A model generated the notes under the pieces. That model made no database searches and was not told where the DNA came from. It saw only the letters and a list, made by a program, of their open reading frames with translations. The position numbers were made by a program, and so were the translations under genes. This document shows positions 5,492 to 12,335 of a DNA stretch of 19,146 nt, piece after piece; positions within the stretch are counted from its first letter, which is position 1; each line of letters starts with the position of its first letter. The stretch is taken from NCBI GenBank assembly GCA_002339345.1, contig DDKM01000058.1:1-19146 (forward strand). The letters run 5' to 3'. Origin of the DNA: Firmicutes bacterium UBA2598. Lineage in GTDB: Bacteria; Bacillota; PH28-bin88.

Positions 5492-7390
5492 ATGAGCAAT
5501 TGTAAATCCTGTAGTGCAGCACCCACCTGTATTTCGGCCCATGCCAGCATCAATCAGATGCACGACCGTACCCAGTCACTGGGTATCGACACCTGCTTCG
5601 ACCGCTATGAGGCCCAACAGCCCCAGTGCGGTTTCGGTATGCAGGGTGTTTGTTGCCAGCTGTGCAGCCACGGTCCCTGCCGCATCACACCCAAGGCTCC
5701 GGTAGCCATCTGCGGCGCCACCGCCGATACCATCGTGGCCCGGAACCTGGTCAGGCTGGCCACCCACGGAACTTCTGCATATACCCACCACCTGGAGGAA
5801 CTGGCCAAGACCATCAAGGCCACTGCCCAGGGCAAGACTCCCTTCAGCATTGGTGATGTGCATAAACTGAAAGAAATCGCCGGCATCGTCGGCCTGGATA
5901 TTAACAAGCCGGTCAACGAACTGGCGGAGCAACTGGCGGACGTCATCCTGGCGGAGCTGCGCAAGGGTGCTGACGAGCCGCTGGCCCTGGTGAACATCTT
6001 CGCACCCAAAACCCGCCTGGAAGCATGGAACAAGCTGGGTGTGGTACCTGGCGGCGTGTTGTCGGAAGTGCGGGATGCCCTGACCAAGAGCATGAGTAAC
6101 ATCAACACTGACCCCATTGACCTGTTGCTTACTGTGGTTAGATTGTCCATTGCCGCAGGGTACATGGGCCTGGTGGCCACCATCACCATGCAGGACATCC
6201 TGCTGGGTACCCCCAGCCTGACCACCAGTGAGGCTGACCTGGGGGTCATTGACCCGGATACCGTGAACATTGTTGCCCACGGTCACGTGCCCCTGGTCGC
6301 CACGGCGGTGCTGATGGTTGCGGAAAGCGAGGAAATGCAGGCACTGGCTAAACAGGCAGGGGCAAAGGGCATTAAGGTATATGGCTCTATGTGCACCGGC
6401 CAGGAACTGATGCAGCGTTCCGCCACCAGCGGCAAGGGCTTTGCCGGCCAGTTGGGTAACTGGCTGACCCAGGAGTTCATGATTGCCACCGGTGCGGTGG
6501 ACCTGGTGATGATGGACATGAACTGCTCCATCCCTGGCATGAAAACAGTAGCCGACCGTTTCCACACCAAACTGGTGGCTGTGGACCGGATCTTACGCAT
6601 GGCCGGCGTGACCGACCATGTGGATTACCAGCCGGAACAGGTGGCGGAACAGGCCAAGGAACTTATCCGCATGGCCGTAGATGCATACAAAAACAGGGGT
6701 AAAGATATCCTGATCCCCACTAACAAATCCGGTGCTGTGGCCGGTTTCTCGGTGGAGACCATCTTGGGCGCTTTGGGCGGCAGCCTGGATCCCTTGCTGG
6801 ATGCCATCAAAAAGGGTGCCATTAAGGGTATCGTGGCGGTGGTGGGCTGTACCAACAACCGTAACGGCCATGACACCAAGGGTCTGACCATCATGAAAGA
6901 GTTGATCAAACAGGACGTTCTGGTTATCAACGCCGGTTGCATGAGCAGTGCGGCCCAGATTGAAGGACTGATGCTGCCAGCCGCCGCCGAAGAAGCCGGG
7001 GAAGGCCTGAAGGCGGTCTGCAAGGCCCTGGGTATCCCGCCGGTATTGAACTTCGGGTCCTGTGTGGACATCGGCCGGATCGGCGTGGCGGTAACGGTGA
7101 TTGCCAATGCCCTGGGAGTTGATCCCAGTGACCTGCCGGTGGCGGCTTCAGCGCCGGAATACCTGGAGCAAAAAGCGGTGGTGGACGGAGTGTTCGCCGT
7201 GGCCTTCGGGCTCCTGACCCACATCGGTCCGGTGCCGCCGGTAACCGGTGGTCCGCTGGTCACCAAGGTGTTGACCGAGGATATCGAGTCCCTGCTGGGC
7301 GGTAGGGTACTGGTGGAGGAAGACCCGGTCAAAGCCGCCCAGGCCATGGTGGCCCACATCGACGCCAAACGGGCCAAACTGGGTATCTAA
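5492..7390 (+). CDS. cooS: Anaerobic Ni-Fe carbon monoxide dehydrogenase, catalytic subunit
   Basis: A 632-residue protein catalysing CO + H2O to CO2 + 2 electrons + 2 protons, normal length for CooS. ATG 5492 is chosen for its 10-nt spacing from AGGGGG; ATG 5483 sits too close to it. The open frame reaches far upstream, but that part is only antisense to the ABC remnant. The D- and B-cluster cysteines are C46, C54, C55, C58, C63 and C74. C-cluster ligands are present in the HGH motif (263-265), C301, C345, C453, C483 and C524. The catalytic lysine is K561. The residue at the position of the second-shell histidine (His93 in CooS-II of Carboxydothermus) is Y97. An extra C4-x2-C7-x5-C13 motif precedes the usual start. 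It is the first gene of a cooS-cooF-oxidoreductase operon. The maturation ATPase CooC is absent from the window. Confidence 0.96.
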   Translation: MSNCKSCSAAPTCISAHASINQMHDRTQSLGIDTCFDRYEAQQPQCGFGMQGVCCQLCSHGPCRITPKAPVAICGATADTIVARNLVRLATHGTSAYTHHLEELAKTIKATAQGKTPFSIGDVHKLKEIAGIVGLDINKPVNELAEQLADVILAELRKGADEPLALVNIFAPKTRLEAWNKLGVVPGGVLSEVRDALTKSMSNINTDPIDLLLTVVRLSIAAGYMGLVATITMQDILLGTPSLTTSEADLGVIDPDTVNIVAHGHVPLVATAVLMVAESEEMQALAKQAGAKGIKVYGSMCTGQELMQRSATSGKGFAGQLGNWLTQEFMIATGAVDLVMMDMNCSIPGMKTVADRFHTKLVAVDRILRMAGVTDHVDYQPEQVAEQAKELIRMAVDAYKNRGKDILIPTNKSGAVAGFSVETILGALGGSLDPLLDAIKKGAIKGIVAVVGCTNNRNGHDTKGLTIMKELIKQDVLVINAGCMSSAAQIEGLMLPAAAEEAGEGLKAVCKALGIPPVLNFGSCVDIGRIGVAVTVIANALGVDPSDLPVAASAPEYLEQKAVVDGVFAVAFGLLTHIGPVPPVTGGPLVTKVLTEDIESLLGGRVLVEEDPVKAAQAMVAHIDAKRAKLGI

Positions 7391-7398
7391 CACCAACA

Positions 7399-7440
7399 GG
7401 AAAATGCCCGTGGAACCGTCGGGTTTCACGGGCTATTTCC
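7399..7440 (+). other. Strong intercistronic hairpin between cooS and cooF
   Basis: GCCCGTG (7406-7412) pairs with CACGGGC (7427-7433). Inner AACC/GGTT pairs surround a GTCG loop, and outer GGAAA/TTTCC extends the stem after two mismatches. There is no T-run, so full termination is unlikely. It may stabilise the cooS message or reduce read-through, giving more CooS than CooF. Confidence 0.65.
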
Positions 7441-7480
7441 CCAAAAGGAATATCCCGGCAGGGAGGAAGGAGGAACGGGA

Positions 7481-7975
7481 ATGCAGCGGATCATGCTTCA
7501 TCTCGACCGGTGCAACGGGTGTTTGACCTGCACCCTGGCCTGTGCAGCTGCCCATTCCAAATCCGGCCACATCATTGGTGCCATGATGGAAGGGGTACAG
7601 TCCAGGATCCATATTCAGTCCGTTAAAGGAAAGGCGGTGCCGGTGTTGTGCCGCCACTGCGAGGAACCGGCCTGTGTGGATGCCTGTATGGCGGGTGCCA
7701 TGCAGAAGAACCCTGTCACAGGCATTGTCACCAACGATGGTAATGAACAGTCCTGTGTGGGCTGCTGGATGTGCATCATGGCCTGCCCCTACGGTGTCAT
7801 TGTCCAAAGCAAGGACGGCACCGTAGCTGTAAAATGTGACGGGTGCAAGGACAGGGAGATTCCCGCTTGTGTGGAAGCCTGCCACACCCGAGCCCTGGAA
7901 TACATGGATGTTGACGAATTTGCGGCGGTTAAGCGGCAGGAGACCGCCTACCAGCTGGCCAAACCGGCTGTATAA
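7481..7975 (+). CDS. cooF: CooF-like four-cluster ferredoxin subunit
   Basis: A 164-residue protein starting at ATG behind the very strong AAGGAGG site. Sixteen cysteines form four [4Fe-4S] sites in the DMSO-reductase-subunit-B/CooF pattern: C11/14/17/21, C57/60/65/69, C92/95/98/102 and C119/122/130/134. All are intact. No signal peptide is present, so it is cytoplasmic. In the family CooF binds the CODH dimer at the D-cluster and passes electrons to a hydrogenase or, in operons like this, to a flavoprotein. It lies 90 nt after cooS, with a hairpin in between, and about 50 nt before the oxidoreductase gene. Hydrogenase genes are not visible, so the flavoprotein is the likely partner. Confidence 0.93.
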   Translation: MQRIMLHLDRCNGCLTCTLACAAAHSKSGHIIGAMMEGVQSRIHIQSVKGKAVPVLCRHCEEPACVDACMAGAMQKNPVTGIVTNDGNEQSCVGCWMCIMACPYGVIVQSKDGTVAVKCDGCKDREIPACVEACHTRALEYMDVDEFAAVKRQETAYQLAKPAV

Positions 7976-8026
7976 CACCCGCTGTGGGCAAAGGGAACGG
8001 TTCACCGATTTAAGGAGGTGTATCAA

Positions 8027-9289
8027 ATGCGGCATGTGATTATCGGGAATAGCATCGCTGCCATCAAGGCGGTTGAGGCTATCCGTTCGGTGGATCGCAA
8101 GGCGCCCATCACCATTATTGCCGACGAGCACGGCCCGGCCTATTCCCGTTGCCTGCTGCCGGACTACCTGGCCGGTACCCGCAGTGAGGCAGACCTGTCC
8201 ATCCGGTCCCGTGACTTCTACCGCCAAATGGGGGTGGAGCTGGTACTGGGCCGGGCGGTGACCAAAGTTGTCCCGGCGGACAGGGAAGTAGAACTGGCCG
8301 GCGGGTTGCGCTACGGGTATGACCGGTTGCTGATTGCCACGGGCAGTTCCACCTTTATGCCGCCAATTCCTGGCCTGGGCGGTAACGGGGTTTTCGGCCT
8401 GCGTTCCCTGGGAGATGCCAAGGCCATCCAATCCGCCCTGCCGGGTGCTCGGCGGGCGGTGGTGGTGGGGGCTGGCCTGGTCGGCCTGGAAGCGGCCTAC
8501 GCCCTATACCGCCGGGGTCTGGAGGTCACGGTGGTGGAGAAAATGCCACAGATTTTACCCCAGCAATTTGACCGCCGGGCCGCGCACATTTTAAGACAGG
8601 ACATGGAAACGGAGGGGATCCGGTTCATCCTGGGCTGCGGCATCCAGGAGGTGGCCGGGCCATCCCTCTGGTCCCGGGTGATGGGCAAAGCCGGGCAGGG
8701 GGTTTTCCTGGAAGGTGGCGAGCGGCTGAAAGCGGAGCTGGTGGTGGTAGCCACCGGTGCCGTGCCCAACGTGGGGCTGGTGCAGGATACCGGTATCAAG
8801 GTGAACAGGGGTATTGTGGTGGACCGTTTTATGCAGACCAGCATCCCGGGCATTTACGCTGCTGGTGATGTGGCGGAAACAAGGGACGCTGTGACCGGCC
8901 TGTACGGCCTGTCCCCCATCTGGCCCAACGCTGCCGCCCAGGGCCGCATTGCCGGGCTGAATATGGCCGGGGTGCAGCGGGAATACTCCAGCATGGTGGG
9001 TATGCAAAACGCCGTGGAATTCAGGGAGGTACCGGCCATAGCTGTCGGCATCGTCAACACCCCCGGTGATGACTACGAGGTCTTTGCCGACTACCGGCCA
9101 GATAAGAACTACTACCGTAAGCTGGTAATGAAGAACGATGTGCTGGTGGGGATGATCCTGGTGGGGGATATCCGGTCCGCCGGGGTTCTATCAGGTTTGA
9201 TCAAGAAAAAAGCCAATGTCCGGACGTTCAAACACCTGCTGCGCAGGCCGGACTTCGGCTACGGCCACCTGCTGGTGAAACTGGCCTAA
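8027..9289 (+). CDS. FAD-dependent pyridine nucleotide-disulfide family oxidoreductase (CODH-linked FNOR)
   Basis: A 420-residue protein. ATG 8027 has a full AAGGAGGTG site 6-8 nt upstream. The FAD-binding Rossmann segment is VIIGNSIAAIKA (4-15). The YSRCLLP block typical of the NADH oxidase/rubredoxin reductase/NirB-like group is at 39-45. The NAD(P)-binding motif is VVVGAGLVGLEAA (146-158), followed by VATGAVPN (241-248) and the second FAD motif IYAAGDVAE (276-284). No redox-active CxxC pair is present. In CODH-CooF-FNOR operons this protein is thought to take electrons from CooF and reduce NAD(P). The C-terminal 90 residues, ending in RRPDFGYGHLLVKLA, fit the family dimerisation region. 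It is the last gene of the operon, followed by a terminator. Confidence 0.92.
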   Translation: MRHVIIGNSIAAIKAVEAIRSVDRKAPITIIADEHGPAYSRCLLPDYLAGTRSEADLSIRSRDFYRQMGVELVLGRAVTKVVPADREVELAGGLRYGYDRLLIATGSSTFMPPIPGLGGNGVFGLRSLGDAKAIQSALPGARRAVVVGAGLVGLEAAYALYRRGLEVTVVEKMPQILPQQFDRRAAHILRQDMETEGIRFILGCGIQEVAGPSLWSRVMGKAGQGVFLEGGERLKAELVVVATGAVPNVGLVQDTGIKVNRGIVVDRFMQTSIPGIYAAGDVAETRDAVTGLYGLSPIWPNAAAQGRIAGLNMAGVQREYSSMVGMQNAVEFREVPAIAVGIVNTPGDDYEVFADYRPDKNYYRKLVMKNDVLVGMILVGDIRSAGVLSGLIKKKANVRTFKHLLRRPDFGYGHLLVKLA

Positions 9290-9316
9290 CAACGGGTTTT
9301 AATATGATAAACTACA

Positions 9317-9350
9317 GGCGGGGAGGATATCTTCTCGCCTTATTCTTTCC
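9317..9350 (+). terminator. Rho-independent terminator of the coo operon
   Basis: GGCGGGGAG pairs with CTTCTCGCC (9317-9339, two G-U pairs) around a GATAT loop, and the T-rich TTATTCTTTCC follows. It closes the cooS-cooF-FNOR operon before the next promoter. Confidence 0.7.
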
Positions 9351-9393
9351 GGTCAATCCAACCGAGCTAGCCGGATATCTTTACGCCCATCCA

Positions 9394-9402
9394 TGCTATA
9401 AT
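9394..9402 (+). promoter_or_regulatory. Extended -10 promoter of the sigma-54 activator gene
   Basis: TGCTATAAT is a perfect extended -10 (TG-n-TATAAT). The predicted start is near 9409, giving a leader of only about 14 nt that begins at the AGGAGGTG ribosome binding site. No -35 match is evident. Confidence 0.65.
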
Positions 9403-9422
9403 GCACCTAGGAGGTGGGGCCA

Positions 9423-11231
9423 GTGGCGGAACACTTTCGGATGGTAATCGAGAGTGCGGACAGGGTAGGGGTCACCCTTGATGTTTTACAGGTGATCTAC
9501 CGCTTTAAGTTAAACATCGTCTCCATGGACGTGTCACCGGAGCTAATCCATCTCAAACTGAGCGGGTTTGCACCTCAATTATATAGCCAGTTGGTGGAGC
9601 AGTTAATGGATGTCCAGGGTGTGCGCAAGGTGGCGGAGGTGGAGGCCCTGCCTTCGGAACAGCGGGAGCAGCAGTTGGCCGCCATCCTGCACACAGTCAG
9701 CGAGGGGATTATCGCGGTGGATGCCAGTGGTGTAATTACTTTGCTGAATCCTGCGGCTGAGCGGGTGTTAATCAGTTCTGCCAGCAGCGCCCTGGGCCGG
9801 CCCATTCAGGAGGTGCTGTCCGATGAAGTGCCCATTCTGCAGGCACTGGCTACAGGTAAGGGCTATGACCACCAGGAAATGATGATCAATACCCCCCGGG
9901 GCCGCAGCCACTATATTACCACCGGGCGGGTGATTAAGAACGAGCAGGGCCAGATCACCGGGGCGGTGGCGGCCATGAAGGATATGAACCAGGTGCGGGA
10001 ATTGGTCTATTCCATCACCCGGCCATCCATGATTACCTTTGGGGACATTGTGGGTAGGAGCAAGGTCATCCAGCAGGTGATAAGCCTGGCCAAGACGGTG
10101 GCCCGGACGGATTCCACCGTGATGTTGCGGGGAGAAAGCGGTACCGGCAAGGAGCTTTTTGCCAGGGCCATCCACATGGCCAGCCCCAGGCGGAACCGTC
10201 CCTTCGTACCTGTGAACTGTGCCGCCCTACCGGATACTTTGCTGGAAAGCGAGCTGTTCGGGTACGAACAGGGGGCCTTTACCGGTGCCCAAAGGGGAGG
10301 CAAACAAGGGCTGTTTGAGTTTGTCCACCGGGGGACCCTGTTTTTGGATGAAATCGGTGAACTGCCGCGGCACTTACAGGCCAAACTACTGCGGGTGCTG
10401 CAGGAGGGAAAGGTGCGCCGGGTTGGCGGCCAGGAGGAGATCCCGGTGGATGTCCGGTTGGTCACCGCCACCAGCCGCAACCTGGAGGAGATGGTGCGCC
10501 GGGGAGACTTCCGGGAAGATCTCTATTACCGCCTAAACGTCATTCCCCTGTTCCTGCCCCCTTTGCGCGGGCGGAAGGAGGACATCCCCTTGCTGGTGGA
10601 AAATCTCATTGCCAAACTCAACTCTCGCTTGGGCACCAGGGTGGAAGGGGTATCGGAAGCCGCCATGCAAAAACTGCTGGGACACAACTGGCCAGGGAAT
10701 ATCCGGGAACTGGTCAATGTGGTGGAGCGGGGAATCAACCTGGCTGGCGGGGCGACCGTTTTGGAACCGGTCCATCTGGCCCTTCACACAATGGAAATGT
10801 ATCCCGGAGGGTGGCTGGCGACCGTTCCCACAGTACAGTGGGGATCGGCTGTCCAAACCCATCAGGCAGTACCTGTCGAAGGGGTAATCCGTCCGGCATT
10901 TGGTCAAGTGGGTGATGTCCAGAGTGAAGATAGGCCATCCTGCCAGCCAATCCATCCAGCGGCCCCAGCCGGTGTACCCGGCTCACTGGATTTACCCGGA
11001 CCAACAGGGACCCCGGTGACAAGACGCACCACACCGAGTGGAGAGAAGGATGGAGCGGGAACCGCAACCGGGATCAGCCTGGCCGCTGCCGTGGCCCGGA
11101 CGGAGGCGGAAATGCTGGCCGAAGCTTTAGCCAAACACCATTCTGTTCGGCAGGCGGCGAGGGCCCTCGGTCTTTCCCATACCGCTGTCTTGCAAAAAAT
11201 GCGCAAGTATGGTCTAACACGATCAAAGTAA
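9423..11231 (+). CDS. Sigma-54-dependent activator with ACT-like, PAS, AAA+ and Fis-type HTH domains (TyrR-like)
   Basis: A 602-residue protein. GTG 9423 is preferred over GTG 9414 because AGGAGGTG is 6 nt before it. Domains in order: ACT-like ligand domain (about 5-75), PAS (82-190), AAA+ sigma-54 domain (205-455), a long linker and a Fis-type HTH (565-600). Walker A is GESGTGKE (237-244), the sigma-54-contacting GAFTGA loop is at 284-289, and Walker B is LFLDE (306-310). E. coli TyrR lacks a working GAFTGA, so this one should be a true sigma-54 activator that opens promoters with ATP. An ACT domain suggests an amino-acid effector. The linker 457-550 is Pro/Gly-rich and unusual in length. 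The best target is the sigma-54 promoter one gene downstream. Confidence 0.93.
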   Translation: MAEHFRMVIESADRVGVTLDVLQVIYRFKLNIVSMDVSPELIHLKLSGFAPQLYSQLVEQLMDVQGVRKVAEVEALPSEQREQQLAAILHTVSEGIIAVDASGVITLLNPAAERVLISSASSALGRPIQEVLSDEVPILQALATGKGYDHQEMMINTPRGRSHYITTGRVIKNEQGQITGAVAAMKDMNQVRELVYSITRPSMITFGDIVGRSKVIQQVISLAKTVARTDSTVMLRGESGTGKELFARAIHMASPRRNRPFVPVNCAALPDTLLESELFGYEQGAFTGAQRGGKQGLFEFVHRGTLFLDEIGELPRHLQAKLLRVLQEGKVRRVGGQEEIPVDVRLVTATSRNLEEMVRRGDFREDLYYRLNVIPLFLPPLRGRKEDIPLLVENLIAKLNSRLGTRVEGVSEAAMQKLLGHNWPGNIRELVNVVERGINLAGGATVLEPVHLALHTMEMYPGGWLATVPTVQWGSAVQTHQAVPVEGVIRPAFGQVGDVQSEDRPSCQPIHPAAPAGVPGSLDLPGPTGTPVTRRTTPSGEKDGAGTATGISLAAAVARTEAEMLAEALAKHHSVRQAARALGLSHTAVLQKMRKYGLTRSK

Positions 11232-11376
11232 CCGCCAAGTATCTTCTTTTCGTAATTATTTCTTAGTAGAATCTTGCGCAAATCTCCGGTGCCAGTGCTT
11301 ACTGATTGCTGAACATCTCGCTCGTACCCGTAATGGGTTTGCGGCCTTGATAAACTAGGAAAAAGGAATGTGGGAG

Positions 11377-12117
11377 ATGAACACAATCCAAACCGTAGTT
11401 CGTAGTTTTTTTCCGCCTTCTCCGGAAGCATGGACCATCATGCCTAATCACCTGGCCGATATCGGGCGTGCCCAGCTATTCGGCACGGCGGAACAGGGCG
11501 ACCTGGTGATCACGGACATCCACTGCCGGCGTGCTTTTTTAGCAGGTGGAAGATTAACACCAAACATCCAAAAATGGTTGATTGACTATGCCGGCACCTG
11601 TACAACTATATTTGGCGTTAGTAAACTGCTTGATGAGATTGTAACCATTTTCCCCAATCTTTCTCCTTATGTCTCTGTATTCGCCAGCTATGAGCTTTCC
11701 GAAACAGCCTTGTCTTTTATGTCTCCCTTGGGTTTTGAAGTCAGGCCAGTTTCCGTGAAAGATGTTCACTGTCTCGCCAACCTAAATGCGGGCTGGTTGT
11801 GGGCGCATTTGAATAATCCGGCAGAGTTATTTCAGCATTCCAACCCCTTTGGCGCGTATGTTGATGGACAGCTTGCGGCTCTGGCCGTGGATCTGTTTAA
11901 AGCGGGCTCTTTTGGCGATATTGGTACAGCTGCCTCCCCAAGCTACCGCAGACAGGGGTTTGCTTATGCTAGCTGTACAGCACTTTTACGCAACCTGGTA
12001 AATGCGGGTATAATGCCCGTATGGAATACCTTGGTAGGTCACCAGGCTTCAGAAAGCCTTGCTCAAAAGCTGGGGTTCAAAAAGCACTCCAATTATCAAG
12101 TAATCTGGATAAGGTGA
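11377..12117 (+). CDS. GNAT family N-acetyltransferase
   Basis: A 246-residue protein from ATG 11377, with AAGGA 9 nt upstream. ATG 11368 is also possible but sits directly on that site. The C-terminal third carries the GNAT core: IGTAASPSYRRQGFAYA (183-199) includes the acetyl-CoA pyrophosphate-binding R/QxxGxA loop RRQGFA (191-196). It is followed by WNTLVGHQASESLAQKLGF, the typical last helix and strand. The first 120 residues are not recognisable and may be a second, degenerate GNAT-like half. Substrate unknown. Codon choice looks more AT-rich than in its neighbours, hinting at more recent acquisition. The gene lies between the sigma-54 activator and its likely target. Confidence 0.85.
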   Translation: MNTIQTVVRSFFPPSPEAWTIMPNHLADIGRAQLFGTAEQGDLVITDIHCRRAFLAGGRLTPNIQKWLIDYAGTCTTIFGVSKLLDEIVTIFPNLSPYVSVFASYELSETALSFMSPLGFEVRPVSVKDVHCLANLNAGWLWAHLNNPAELFQHSNPFGAYVDGQLAALAVDLFKAGSFGDIGTAASPSYRRQGFAYASCTALLRNLVNAGIMPVWNTLVGHQASESLAQKLGFKKHSNYQVIWIR

Positions 12118-12166
12118 TCTGGGAATTGGCGTGGAGAGCCCGAATGATGCCCGCAAAATCACCATC

Positions 12167-12211
12167 ATGGCAAGTTGTCATGCCAAATGGAAGCATATCG
12201 TGCCATTTTGG
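12167..12211. promoter_or_regulatory. Candidate upstream activating sequence for the sigma-54 promoter
   Basis: TGGCA (12168-12172) and TGCCA (12181-12185) form a dyad, and a further TGCCA lies at 12201-12205. In addition CCAAATGG (12183-12190) and CCATTTTGG (12203-12211) are an imperfect inverted repeat. The cluster is centred about 100 bp upstream of the predicted start at 12293, the usual distance for enhancer-type binding. The arms are short, so this is inference. Confidence 0.4.
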
Positions 12212-12266
12212 AATAATTGTGAACCGTTGATGTCCAGGGATATCAGCTTTTTCTCTTTTTTGCTCC

Positions 12267-12282
12267 TGGCACAAAAGTTGCA
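12267..12282 (+). promoter_or_regulatory. Sigma-54 (-24/-12) promoter of methionine gamma-lyase
   Basis: TGGCAC-AAAAG-TTGCA has GG (12268-12269) and GC (12280-12281) separated by exactly 10 bp, matching TGGCACG-N4-TTGCW except for one base. The predicted start is near 12293, giving a 43-nt leader before the ATG at 12336. Confidence 0.8.
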
Positions 12283-12335
12283 TTGACATGAAGGATGGAA
12301 AAACATTAGTCATCTGTGCAAGGGAGCGATCCAGC

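Noticed and set aside
5576..6565. 329-residue minus-strand open frame
   Set aside because: Lies wholly opposite cooS and has no recognisable motif.
7433..8431. 332-residue minus-strand open frame
   Set aside because: Shadow of cooF and the flavoprotein; histidine/glutamine-rich composition and no ribosome binding site.
12113..12163. GGTGAT...ATCACC inverted repeat after the GNAT gene
   Set aside because: Only 6-bp arms 39 nt apart, no T-run; likely chance.
12288..12335. Earlier in-frame ATG for methionine gamma-lyase
   Set aside because: It lies upstream of the predicted sigma-54 transcription start (about 12293) and has no ribosome binding site.
12283..12335. SAM riboswitch or T-box before the methionine gamma-lyase gene
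   Set aside because: The predicted leader is only about 43 nt and shows no such structure.
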